The notes: generated by a model from the letters alone, not told the origin. Shown: positions 39,001-48,753, counted from the first letter of the stretch. The stretch is DNA of 64,000 nucleotides from Nematostella vectensis (GCF_932526225.1 NC_064038.1:17409075-17473074), one strand, 5' to 3'. Numbers and translations: made by a program.

Positions 39001-42000
39001 GCTTGGATACTTGGTATCTTGCTGGGATACTTGGTATCTTGCTGGGATACTTGGTATCTTGCTGGGATACTTGGTATCTTGCTTGGATACTTGGTATCTT
39101 GCTTGGATACTTGATATCTTGCTTGGATACTTGGTTTCTTGCTAGGATACTTGGTATCTTGCTTAAATACTTGATATCTTACTTGGATACTTGGTATCTT
39201 GCTAGGATACTTGGCATCTTGCTAGGATACTTGGTATCTTGCTAGGATACTTGGTATCTTGCTAGGATACTTGGTATCTTGCTTGGATACTTGGTATCTT
39301 GCTTGGATTCTGGGTATCTTGCTAGGATACTTGGTATCTTGCTGGGATACTTGGTATCTTGCTAGGTATCTTGGTATCTTGCTAGGATACTTGATATCTT
39401 GCTGGGATACTTGGTATCTTGCTTGGATACTTGGTATCTTGCTTAGATACTTGGTATCTTGCTTGGATACTTGGTATCTTGCTTGGATACTTGGTATCTT
39501 GCTAGGATACTTGGTATCTTGCTTGGATACTTGATATCTTGCTTGGATACTTGGTACCTTGCTGGGATACTTGGTATCTTGCTAGGATACTTGGTATCTT
39601 GCTTGGATACTTGGTATCTTGCTAGGTATCTTGGTATCTTGCTAGGATACTTGGTATCTTGCTGGGATACTTGGTATCTTGCTAGGATACTTGGTACCTT
39701 GCTGGAATACTTGGTATCTTGCTAGGATACTTGGTATCTTGCTAGGATACTTGGCATCTTGCTAGGATACTTGGTATCTTGCTAGGTATCTTGGTATCTT
39801 GCTAGGATACTTGATATCTTGCTGGGATACTTGGTATCTTGCTTGGATACTTGGTATCTTGCTTAGATACTTGGTATCTTGCTTGGATACTTGGTATCTT
39901 GCTAGGATACTTGGTATCTTGCTGGGATACTTGGTATCTTGCTGGGATACTTGGTATCTTGCTAGGATACTTGGTATCTTGCTAGGATACTTGATATCTT
40001 GCTTGGATACTTGGTACCTTGCTGGGATACTTGGTATCTTGCTAGGATACTTGATATCTTGCTTGGATACTTGGTTTCTTGCTAGGATACTTGGTATCTT
40101 GCTAGGATACTTGGTATCTTGCTAGGATACTTGGTATCTTGCTAGGTATCTTGGTATCTTGCTAGGATACTTGATATCTTGCTGGGATACTTGGTATCTT
40201 GCTTGGATACTTGGTACCTTGCTGGAATACTTGGTATCTTGCTTGGATACTTGGTATCTTGCTTAGATACTTGGTATCTTGCTTGGATACTTGGTATCTT
40301 GCTAGGATACTTGGTATCTTGCTGGGATACTTGGTATCTTGCTGGGATACTTGGTATCTTGCTAGGATACTTGGTATCTTGCTTGGATACTTGATATCTT
40401 GCTTGGATACTTGGTACCTTGCTGGGATACTTGGTATCTTGCTAGGATACTTGATATCTTGCTTGGATACTTGGTTTCTTGCTAGGATACTTGGTATCTT
40501 GCTAGGATACTTGGTATCTTGCTAGGATACTTTGTATCTTGCTAGGATTCTTGGTATCTTGCTTGGATACTTGGTATCTTGCTGGGATACTTGGCATCTT
40601 GCTTGGATATTTGGTATCTTGCTTGGATACTTGGTATCTTGCTAGGATACTTGATATCTTGCTTGGATACTTGGTACCTTGCTGGGATACTTGGTATCTT
40701 GCTAGGATACTTGATATCTTGCTTGGATACTTGGTTTCTTGCTAGGATACTTGGTATCTTGCTAGGATACTTGGTATCTTGCTAGGATTCTTGGTATCTT
40801 GCTGGGATATTTGGTATTTCGCTAGGATACTTGGCATTTTGCTAGGAAACTTGGTATCTTGCTTGGATACTTGGTATCTTGCTTGGATTCTGGGTATCTT
40901 GCTAGGATACTTGGTATCTTGCTGGGATACTTGGTATCTTGCTAGGTATCTTGGTATCTTGCTAGGATACTTGATATCTTGCTGGGATACTTGGTATCTT
41001 GCTTGGATACTTGGTATCTTGCTTAGATACTTGGTATCTTGCTTGGATACTTGGTATCTTGCTTGGATACTTGGTATCTTGCTAGGATACTTGGTATCTT
41101 GCTTGGATACTTGATATCTTGCTTGGATACTTGGTACCTTGCTGGGATACTTGGTATCTTGCTAGGATACTTGGTATCTTGCTTGGATACTTGGTATCTT
41201 GCTAGGTATCTTGGTATCTTGCTAGGATACTTGGTATCTTGCTGGGATACTTGGTATCTTGCTAGGATACTTGGTACCTTGCTGGAATACTTGGTATCTT
41301 GCTAGGATACTTGGTATCTTGCTAGGATACTTGGCATCTTGCTAGGATACTTGGTATCTTGCTAGGTATCTTGGTATCTTGCTAGGATACTTGATATCTT
41401 GCTGGGATACTTGGTATCTTGCTTGGATACTTGGTATCTTGCTTAGATACTTGGTATCTTGCTTGGATACTTGGTATCTTGCTAGGATACTTGGTATCTT
41501 GCTGGGATACTTGGTATCTTGCTGGGATACTTGGTATCTTGCTAGGATACTTGGTATCTTGCTTGGATACTTGATATCTTGCTTGGATACTTGGTACCTT
41601 GCTGGGATACTTGGTATCTTGCTAGGATACTTGATATCTTGCTTGGATACTTGGTTTCTTGCTAGGATACTTGGTATCTTGCTAGGATACTTGGTATCTT
41701 GCTAGGATACTTTGTATCTTGCTAGGATTCTTGGTATCTTGCTGGGATATTTGGTATTTCGCTTGGATACTTGGTATCTTGCTGGGATACTTGGCATCTT
41801 GCTTGGATATTTGGTATCTTGCTTGGATACTTGGTATCTTGCTAGGATACTTGGTATCTTGCTAGGATACTTGATATCTTGCTGGGATACTTGATATCTC
41901 GCTTGGATACTTGGTATCTTGCTAGGATACTTGGTATCTTGCTTAGATACTTGGTATCTTGCTGGGATACTTGGTATCTTGCTAGGATACTTGAAATCTT

Positions 42001-44747
42001 GCTAGGATATTTGGTATCTTGCTTGGATACTTGGTATCTTGCTAGGATACTTGGTATCTTGCTAGGATACTTGGTACCTTGCTGGGATACTTGGTATCTT
42101 GCTAGGATACTTGATATCTTGCTTGGATACTTGGTTTCTTGCTAGGATACTTGGTATCTTGCTAGAATACTTGGTATCTTGCTGGGATACTTGGCATCTT
42201 GCTTGGATACTTGGTATCTTGCTTGGATACTTGGCATCTTGCTTGGATATTTGGTATCTTGCTTGGATACTTGGTATCTTGCTAGGATACTTGGTATCTT
42301 GCTAGGATACTTGATATCTTGCTGGGATACTTGATATCTCGCTTGGATACTTGGTATCTTGCTAGGATACTTGGTATCTTGCTTAGATACTTGGTATCTT
42401 GCTTAGATACTTGGTATCTTGCTAGGATACTTGAAATCTTGCTAGGATACTTGGTACCTTGCTGGGATACTTGGTATCTTGCTAGGATACTTGATATCTT
42501 GCTTGGATACTTGATATCTTGCTTGGATACTTGGTACCTTGCTGGGATACTTGGTATCTTTCTAGGATACTTGATATCTTGCTTGGATACTTGGTTTTTT
42601 GCTAGGATACTTGGTATCTTGCTAGGATACTTTGTATCTTGCTAGGATACTTGGTATCTTGCTGGGATATTTGTTATTTCGCTTGGATACTTGGTATCTT
42701 GCTGGGATACTTGGCATCTTGCTTGGATATTTGGTATCTTGCTTGGATACTTGGTATCTTGCTAGGATACTTGATATCTTGCTTGGATACTTGGTACTTT
42801 GCTGGGATACTTGGTATCTTGCTAGGATACTTGATATCTTGCTTGGATACTTGGTTTCTTGCTAGGATACTTGGTATCTTGCTAGGATACTTGGTATCTT
42901 GCTAAGATACTTTGTATCTTGCTAGGATTCTTGGTATCTTGCTGGGATATTTGGTATTTCGCTAGGATACTTGGCATCTTGCTGGGATACTTGGTATCTT
43001 GCTAGGTATCTTGGTATCTTGCTAGGATACTTGATATCTTGCTGGGATACTTGGTATCTTGCTTGGATACTTGGTATCTTGCTTAGATACTTGGTATCTT
43101 GCTTGGATACTTGGTATCTTGCTTGGATACTTGGTATCTTGCTAGGATACTTGGTATCTTGCTTGGATACTTGATATCTTGCTTGGATACTTGGTACCTT
43201 GCTGGGATACTTGGTATCTTGCTAGGATACTTGGTATCTTGCTTGGATACTTGGTATCTTGCTAGGTATCTTGGTATCTTGCTAGGATACTTGGTATCTT
43301 GCTGGGATACTTGGTATCTTGCTAGGATACTTGGTACCTTGCTGGAATACTTGGTATCTTGCTAGGATACTTGGTATCTTGCTAGGATACTTGGCATCTT
43401 GCTAGGATACTTGGTATCTTGCTAGGTATCTTGGTATCTTGCTAGGATACTTGATATCTTGCTGGGATACTTGGTATCTTGCTTAGATACTTGGTATCTT
43501 GCTTGGATACTTGGTATCTTGCTAGGATACTTGGTATCTTGCTGGGATACTTAGTATCTTGCTGGGATACTTGGTATCTTGCTAGGATACTTGGTATCTT
43601 GCTTGGATACTTGATATCTTGCTTGGATACTTGGTACCTTGCTGGGATACTTGGTATCTTGCTAGGATACTTGATATCTTGCTTGGATACTTGGTTTCTT
43701 GCTAGGATACTTGGTATCTTGCTAGGATACTTGGTATCTTGCTAGGATACTTTGTATCTTGCTAGGATTCTTGGTATCTTGCTGGGATATTTGGTATTTC
43801 GCTTGGATACTTGGTATCTTGCTGGGATACTTGGCATCTTGCTTGGATATTTGGTATCTTGCTTGGATACTTGGTATCTTGCTAGGATACTTGGTATCTT
43901 GCTAGGATACTTGATATCTTGCTGGGATACTTGATATCTCGCTTGGATACTTGGTATCTTGCTAGGATACTTGGTATCTTGCTTAGATACTTGGTATCTT
44001 GCTGGGATACTTGGTATCTTGCTAGGATACTTGAAATCTTGCTAGGATATTTGGTATCTTGCTTGGATACTTGGTATCTTGCTAGGATACTTGGTATCTT
44101 GCTAGGATACTTGGTACCTTGCTGGGATACTTGGTATCTTGCTAGGATACTTGATATCTTGCTTGGATACTTGGTTTCTTGCTAGGATACTTGGTATCTT
44201 GCTAGGATACTTGGTATCTTGCTGGGATACTTGGCATCTTGCTTGGATACTTGGTATCTTGCTTGGATACTTGGTATCTTGGTGGGATGACAAAAGGCGC
44301 ATGCGCATCATCCTGACCTGGTTTATTGCTTTTCTTTTGTTGCATTACAAGTATTTTTTGTACAGAACGTATGTTTGTTTTTGTCCGATGAACTCTTCGA
44401 TGGCATCGGTAACTTGTGGAGTCTTCACAGTTGTTTGTTGTATGTAATAAAAGCAGAGGTTACACTTGATTTTGTGCTAATCTCGTTTTTGTTCCGTGGG
44501 TACGTAGATGATTTTCTGTCTAGGACCATAACAAAGTTGCTAGAAAGAATAGAAAGAATCAAAACGTGTGCATTTTAACCTATGAAATCAACTGGTGTTG
44601 TTGACGTTATAGAAGCGCAACCACGCCCAGATGACTCGCCTAAAGCGGCAGTTACAAGAGGCCAACAGCAGAAGCCGACACTGGGCAGACGAGGCTTGTA
44701 AGCTAGAAATGAACATCGCACAACTGCGCAGGAAACTAGAGGAGTGA
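8796..44747 (+). CDS. CCDC122: Coiled-coil protein resembling CCDC122, eight exons, introns filled with minisatellites
   Basis: I assembled this gene from splice sites. Coding exons: 8796-9026, 9157-9172, 9274-9387, 10348-10429, 10599-10726, 17627-17760, 18142-18198, 44613-44747. Every intron is GT...AG and all phases agree, giving 897 nt including TGA, or 298 residues. An in-frame TGA (8790-8792) lies just before the start ATG. The product is almost wholly alpha-helical and rich in Glu, Lys, Gln and Leu, with heptad-like stretches from about residue 55 to the end and no membrane segment or signal peptide. Length (human CCDC122 is about 270 residues) and remembered landmarks fit: LKNEL near residue 78, an S-Y/F-x-x-Y-x-x-K-x-x-YY-like block in exon 5, and an Arg-Trp-containing helix ending in LRRKLEE. 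CCDC122 has no well-defined biochemical role. The coiled-coil call is firm; the ortholog name comes from memory and needs a database check. Coding sequence is about 2.5% of the 36-kb span. Confidence 0.68.
9157..9172 (+). CDS. CCDC122: CCDC122-like gene, 16-nt coding exon 2
   Basis: A 16-nt microexon reading NELLQ plus one base, between acceptor TTAATTACAG and donor CAAG|gtaggt. Phase 0 in, phase 1 out. It joins exon 1 to give LKNELLQ, which continues the heptad pattern. Because it is so short, the evidence is the phase agreement and the good splice sites. Confidence 0.55.
9274..9387 (+). CDS. CCDC122: CCDC122-like gene, coding exon 3
   Basis: 114 nt between acceptor TTTTTAACAAAG and donor GAAG|gtaggt, phase 1 in and out. 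Encodes a charged helix beginning GKKKVESTKAEI and ending TLTCQEATE. Confidence 0.65.
10348..10429 (+). CDS. CCDC122: CCDC122-like gene, coding exon 4
   Basis: 82 nt between acceptor TCATGAATCAG and donor AACAG|gtaaag, phase 1 in, phase 2 out. Encodes a helix beginning DLEGMIAKGILLSNELEDAK. Confidence 0.65.
10599..10726 (+). CDS. CCDC122: CCDC122-like gene, coding exon 5
   Basis: 128 nt between acceptor CTTATCATAG and donor CAAAG|gtaagc (an excellent donor), phase 2 in, phase 1 out. Encodes a helix beginning RSYERYVEKMAYYCELVSQL and ending KELKNK. The next 6.9 kb is intron 5, nearly all 63-bp minisatellite. Confidence 0.7.
10868..17641 (+). repeat. 63-bp minisatellite in intron 5, about 107 copies
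   Basis: The unit runs GGTAACACTATCTTAATCTT, GATATCTGTGGCTATTGTCT, CATCAGTACATTGTCCGGAG, TAT (63 bp). From 11161 to 17587 there are exactly 102 units with no indel (6,426 bp). The first few units (10868-11160) are more diverged. Variation is confined to a few sites: CTCATCAG/CTTATCAG, CCGG/CTGG/CAGG/CCAG, TTAATC/TTGATC and occasional CTTTATC. There is higher-order structure: a ctttatcttta variant recurs at 11361 and 12180 (13 units apart) and an ACATCGTCC variant at 14421 and 16122 (27 units apart). The last unit overlaps the 5' end of coding exon 6. Confidence 0.96.
17627..17760 (+). CDS. CCDC122: CCDC122-like gene, coding exon 6 (5' end lies in the last minisatellite unit)
   Basis: 134 nt, phase 1 in, phase 0 out, donor GGAAAG|gtttgt. 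The only acceptor keeping the frame is CCCTATCAG|tacattg at 17625-17626, inside the final 63-bp unit, so the exon opens with VHCLEYGEDEG, the first residues being repeat-derived. The rest is a coiled-coil helix (ILQAENKHLEQQLEEKTSHI). Confidence 0.68.
18142..18198 (+). CDS. CCDC122: CCDC122-like gene, coding exon 7
   Basis: 57 nt (19 codons), phase 0 both sides, acceptor TTGCCTTTATAG and donor AAAC|gtaagt. Encodes MELEREKQQKLKRESQLLN, a highly charged helix. Its donor opens the 26.4-kb intron 7. Confidence 0.66.
18396..20590. repeat. 34-bp minisatellite in intron 7, about 64 copies
   Basis: The unit reads AAATGGCCCTAAAAAATGTA then CATGGTAGGCCCGC or ...CCCCC (34 bp, with 32-33 bp variants from a shorter A or C run). 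An opening block with the rarer GCAAATAGCCCCCAAAAAG unit recurs 337 bp further on (18413 and 18750), showing a segmental duplication of about ten units. The right edge (20350-20590) is visibly older: AAATGACCC and AAGTACACGG forms. Confidence 0.95.
20591..21654. other. Non-repetitive intron sequence between the two intron-7 arrays
   Basis: About 1.06 kb of AT-rich sequence. The only open frame of note (20769-20969, 66 codons) is AT-driven and has no recognisable feature. No exon is required here: exons 7 and 8 join in phase without one. Confidence 0.5.
21655..44283. repeat. 20-bp minisatellite filling intron 7: 22.6 kb, about 1,131 copies
   Basis: The unit is ATACTTGGTATCTTGCTAGG (20 bp) with variants GCTGGG, GCTTGG, GCTTAG, GGTACC and GCTGGAATAC. 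Each unit contains the inverted repeat GATAC-TTG-GTATC. Register is exact over the whole length except for three 19-bp units (GCTAAATAC) at 30904, 33443 and 36582. A marker unit (TTGGTAGGATAGTT) at 31901 and 35040 shows a higher-order period of 3,139 bp, equal to the distance between the second and third 19-bp units. Many open frames of 60-168 codons (MLGYLVSCLDTWYLA-like) arise because the unit has no stop in several frames; they are not genes. Confidence 0.96.
44284..44612 (+). other. 3' end of intron 7, non-repetitive
   Basis: About 330 bp between the end of the 20-bp array and exon 8, ending at acceptor GTTGACGTTATAG (AG at 44611-44612). Open frames of 67-102 codons begin inside the array or run through this part without recognisable features. 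Confidence 0.6.
44613..44747 (+). CDS. CCDC122: CCDC122-like gene, coding exon 8 (C-terminus and stop)
   Basis: 135 nt including TGA at 44745-44747, phase 0 in. Encodes a final basic coiled-coil helix starting KRNHAQMTRLKRQLQEANSR, then a Trp-containing turn (RHWADEA) and ending AQLRRKLEE. It is 26.4 kb from exon 7, but it joins in frame and completes the coiled coil, ending at a natural stop. Confidence 0.66.
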   Translation, partial: KRNHAQMTRLKRQLQEANSRSRHWADEACKLEMNIAQLRRKLEE

Positions 44748-45139
44748 GGTCGACGATAGTGGAGGATTAAAGAAGATCCAGCCTCTCCCTTCCCCTTCGG
44801 ACTGAAATGTTAAGTTATGGGAGCCACATCCCCCCGCCATTTTGAGACCATACTTCCGCCTCTTGACGACCCAGAAGCGGCGACATGTAAAACAATTGTC
44901 TCAATTTATTAAACCTTTTTTCTTGCAAAAAGGAATTCGAGCAGATACACTGTACCAAATACAGTAGCAACATCGAAAAGCAAACTAATTCCTGGGTTAT
45001 TCTTGCGTAATTCCTAGGCGAAAGGTAGCTTTTCTCTTCGAAGTCCTCTCGTTATATCTAGAAATCGATTCTTCATCATTTCCAGCATTTTGCCAGTATT
45101 TCACCAGTATTGTCGTTACCCGAAGTGTGTCTCTCGAAG
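44748..45139 (+). other. Probable 3' UTR and spacer of the CCDC122-like gene
   Basis: No open frame of interest. An ATTAAA polyadenylation-signal variant is at 44908-44913, about 160 nt after the stop codon. No canonical AATAAA was seen nearer. Confidence 0.4.
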
Positions 45140-45572
45140 TTACAAGTTGTCGGTTGTGGTGTATCGATTAAACAAGTCGGTCGAAGCGTATCGATTAAAC
45201 AAGTCGTTGGTTGTGGTGTATCGATTAAAAAAGTTGTTGGTTGTGGTGTATCGATTAAACAATTCGATTGAAGCGTATCGATTAAACAAGTCGTTTGTTG
45301 TGGTGTATCGGATAAACAAGTGGTTGATTGCAGTGTACCGGTTAAACACGTTGGTCGTAGTGTATCGATTAAACAAGTCGTTGGTCGTAGTGTATCTAAT
45401 AAACAAGTCGCTGGTTGTTGTGTATCGATTAATAAAGTCGTTGTGTTGTGGTGTATCGGTTAAGCAAGTCGCTGGTTGTAGCGTATCGTTTGAGTCGTTG
45501 GTCGTAGTGTATCGGTTAAACAAGTCGTTGGTCGTAGTGTATCGGTTAAACAAGTCGTCGGTTGTTGTGTAT
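45140..45572. repeat. 27/30-bp minisatellite, about 15 copies
   Basis: Units read TATCGATTAAACAAGTCGGT plus CGAAGCG (27 bp), or carry an extra triplet (GTCGTTGGTTGTGGTG, 30 bp). Length steps of three bases keep frames open on both strands (171 codons on +, 153 on -). Units are fairly diverged, with shorter copies near 45340 and 45485. Confidence 0.85.
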
Positions 45573-45583
45573 GTGATCTGTTC

Positions 45584-45970
45584 GTGTATTATAAACTCCA
45601 TGTAAATGGATTTCTGTTAGTTTTATTTTCAAAAGGAAAGTTAGTTGTCACACAATCTCTCACTACCTTCATCATTGATCGCAGGTACAAAACTCCAGTG
45701 CGGGGGATACGCGGGGTGGTTCGAATGTATTTTCTGGGGATTTTTCGGCTCATGTTATCAGGGGCGGTAAGGCAACGTAAAAAAAGATTAACCGGAAACC
45801 AGCGGAATCGTGGGATGGGAAAAATATCGATTTTCACTCATTTGCTTCCTGACGTTGACGAGAAAAAAGCTCGGCAGGAACATCAAATCTGGTACAAATT
45901 TGCCAAAAATGGCATGAAAATAACAGCTACCGTATTATTTTATTCTGTTTACAGATTCTTTATTAAGTAA
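45584..45970 (+). CDS. Unrecognised small ORF, 128 codons, possible C-terminal membrane segment
   Basis: This frame is outside any repeat and ends TAA at 45968-45970. It is basic in the middle (RQRKKRLTGNQRNRGMGK), has a mixed charged stretch (LPDVDEKKARQEHQIWYK) and ends in a moderately hydrophobic segment (NGMKITATVLFYSVYRFF) that could be a short tail anchor. An acceptor-like tract (CATTGATCGCAG at about 45672-45683) lies inside it, so the true exon may begin there and the first residues may be spurious. I do not recognise a family, and conservation cannot be judged here. Confidence 0.3.
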   Translation: MYYKLHVNGFLLVLFSKGKLVVTQSLTTFIIDRRYKTPVRGIRGVVRMYFLGIFRLMLSGAVRQRKKRLTGNQRNRGMGKISIFTHLLPDVDEKKARQEHQIWYKFAKNGMKITATVLFYSVYRFFIK

Positions 45971-46307
45971 ACTTTATTTACTGAGTACACAAACTGTTGT
46001 TTTTCATTCGAAAACAGTGAAATTATGAATCCTAAGACTTTATTTTTTTGTGATTGTTGGTTGCATTGAACTTTCCCCTTCTAGATAATCAAGGGGTAGA
46101 AAAGCAATTTGACATATAATTGTAGTCAATGGGCCACGTTTTATTTCGACTATTCATCTTATTAATACTGATAAGTTTTTTATTTTCTGGTTTTAAATGT
46201 CAAGGTCCTTACAAATGTTGGACAATTTGTACTATTATTTCAGAAAATAACTTTTTAAAGTTTTAAAAAGCTTATCTCTTCCCCTCTATTATTGCCATTT
46301 ATCTTGT
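45971..46307. other. AT-rich intergenic spacer
   Basis: About 340 bp between the small ORF and the Gypsy relic. Long A/T runs; no gene, repeat or regulatory motif that I can support. Confidence 0.5.
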
Positions 46308-46404
46308 GTCTGTTGTTGTAAGTGCGAGTCTTCTTTATTTCTCCAACTCAAGCCCATGACGTCACAGGACGTCTTACAAATATGGCCAGTCATACAATAC
46401 CTCC
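46308..46404 (-). mobile_element. Probable 3' LTR of the Gypsy relic
   Basis: Read on the minus strand, a purine tract (CTTGAAGGGAGG) after the integrase end is followed by TGTATGACTGG, a possible LTR start. Downstream come a CRE-like TGACGTCA (46357-46364) and an AATAAA (46331-46339 region), with a possible CA end near 46308. The short length (about 100 bp) is unusual, and no second copy was found beyond gag, so the boundaries are inferred. Confidence 0.4.
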
Positions 46405-46529
46405 CTTCAAGTTTACACTAGGGTGGTTCAACAGTAAACTTTATAACAAACAAATAGTAACAAACGTGTTCTCTCACTTTCTAAACTACCTTCTCTAATA
46501 ATAAACATGATCTGGCCGCTTGTTCGATC

Positions 46530-47376
46530 CTACCAGTCGGCCTGACTTACGAACTGGTGTAACGTCTGGATTGGGGATGTATCAACTGGACAAGCGGCTA
46601 GGACTTGATGTTTCTCTGATGGGGCTGCATCTCCGCCATTGGCGGCTGGTAGTGGGTCGTTGGCCAAGCTCTTGGTAGCCTCGTCGGTCTTCTCTCCTAG
46701 GTGGATAAGATGGCGTCTGTTTCGGCGGACACTGGAGCCTGCATCTGTGAGAACCTGGCAGGACCTGGGATTGCTTAGCTTCTCTTGTACTTCTCCAAAT
46801 CTTCCTTCTCTGACGTGCACTTTATCTCCTTCCTCCAGGGCTGGGAGTGATACAACCCCATGACGCGAGTTGTTACTTCTTGTGTAGGCCTCCCTATATG
46901 CCTCCTCTTTAGCCTTCATCATTTCTTTGTCGATTCTGTGGGTTGCATTCAGGGGGTGCTGGAAGTTTGGTCCTGAGCTTCCGGTTCATCAGAATTTCAC
47001 TAGGTGTCAAGCCATTCCCTAGAGGATCTGATCGGTAGGCAAGTAAGCCGAGGTGTGGGTCTGCAATTTTTTTTTAGGATGTTTTTAGCTGTTTCGACCG
47101 CTCGCTCAACCTCACCGTTAGCCTGGGGGTAATTTGGTGAAGAGGTTGTGTGATTAATACCCCATTCTCTGGCAAAGTCACTGAACTCCTGGCTTGCATA
47201 TTGGGGACCATGGTCGGACATGATGACTTGAAGCATTCCGTGTTTAGCAAAGAGGTCCCGTAGGACTTTGATAACCGCAGACAATGATATGCTTCGGAGC
47301 TCTTTCTCTTCTTTCGGTCTAGCTCAAACAGGTCAGTGCCAAGACGGGACGGGCTTCTCAGGAAATGACAGGCCAT
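46530..47376 (-). pseudogene. Gypsy integrase relic
   Basis: 47000-47284 holds the catalytic core with the second Asp in MSDHGPQYASQEFSDFA and the Glu in PNYPQANGEVERAVE. The first Asp region (RLGTDLFELDRKK) is at 47300-47350 in another frame and is joined abnormally to the following part. 46530-46922 is the C-terminal region, ending RRNRRHLIHLGE. The zinc-binding HHCC domain is not visible. Confidence 0.8.
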
Positions 47377-47527
47377 TAGGGGCCATTAGGTGGCCTTCAG
47401 CGGCCATCCGTCTCGACAATAGGTCTTCACTTGCTTGCATAATGCATCACTATCTTGAGCGGCCTTCATTTCGTCCAACCGCTGCTCTGTCGCAGGCATT
47501 GACATTAAGACCGACTCACTTTGCTGC

Positions 47528-48753
47528 TCAACTTCCTCGACAAGCTTTAAATCCTCCAGCGTTGGCTTGCTTGTCGGGGCACGTGACAAGGGCGCCCGCT
47601 GCATTTTGGTGGACCCCCTGAGCATACTTCACGTCTGGTTCTATGTTCTTCTCTGGGTCAGCTTCAACTCCTTTCTCGGATAAGATGTGTTCAAGAAACT
47701 TAATCTTGTGCTTTGGAAATTTACATTTCTCATTCAACGTGATTCCAGCCTTGAGGAGATGTTCGAGGACTAGACGTACACGTTCGTCGTGAACTTCTTG
47801 CGTTGCTCCATGGATCAAGACATCGTCCATGTGACATTCGACGCCTTATAAACCTTCCAGTGTCCTAGACATGGTACGTTGAAAGACTTCTGGGGCAGAG
47901 CTTATCCCGAATCGGATACGATTGAAGCAGAACCGACCAAAGGGCGTCACAAAGGTGCTGGAGGGGGATCTGCCAGAAACCAGAGTTGGCATCGAGCTTC
48001 GAGAAGATCTGGCTGTCTTTTAGCTTTGCGAGATTTTTATCTACGCTTGCCATTGGGTAGATCTCCCTCTTCACAGCCTTGTTAAGTGAGGTGAGGTCTG
48101 ACGTCTCCATTCCTCTTGGGGGCATTGACCATCCCGGAGCACCAGTCACTAGGGGTGGTTACAGGTGATATGACCCCCTGGGCGACCATTCCGTCTAGCT
48201 TCTGTTTTACCTTGGGTAACAATGGATGTGGTATACGGCGTGGAATGTACAGACAGGTACTGCGTCTTCTTACAGCGGCATCTTGTAGGGCTCTTTCATC
48301 ATGCCAAGGCCCTCGAAGAGCTTAGGAAATTCTTCCCTAAAGTTTACCACCTTTTCCATGTTATTTACTTCGGGTGCCGCATTTGGACAAGAGGTTGTTC
48401 CTCTGGTTACCCATGACATAGACATTCTCGTGTTGCGCCTTATCGCCGGCTTGAAATGTTGCGTTCGGGATCTGCCCTTTCATAAGGTGAGACAGTTTTA
48501 CTCCACCGGGACCTCGGAACTCAGTCTTAACTTCCTCGAGTTGCATACCTTTGATCCAAGGTGTTTGGTCGCTGACGACTGTCACCTTGGACCCGCTGTC
48601 CAGTTTGAAGTCGCTTGCATTCCCATTGACAAGCAGTTCCACTGACCAGAAGTTCTCGCTGATAGAGTTTACTTCGCCCATCGTGTAGAAGGTGTCAAAG
48701 TGGCTGTCCTCGTCGTCATCCACTTCATGGACTTGCTTAGCTGATTGGCACAC
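47528..48753 (-). pseudogene. Gypsy protease and reverse transcriptase relic
   Basis: 48361-48753 has an aspartic-protease core with the DSG motif (FKLDSGSKVTVVSDQ). 47865-48149 has RT motif 1/2 sequence (DKNLAKLKDSQIFSKLDANS). 47528-47830 carries the catalytic box as MDDVLIHG, with the connecting helix EHLLKAGITLNEKCKF. Directly after the RT thumb (VEADPEKN) the sequence jumps to the linker that normally precedes integrase, so RNase H has been deleted. Frames differ between the three parts. Confidence 0.8.

Noticed and set aside
21655-44283. Dozens of 60-168 codon frames with MLGYLVSCLDTWYLA-like repeats
   Set aside because: All come from the 20-bp unit; frames begin and end at variant units, overlap each other, and lie within an intron.
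47268-48645. Several + strand ORFs of 64-117 codons
   Set aside because: They are antisense shadows of the Gypsy reverse transcriptase, protease and integrase fragments on the minus strand.
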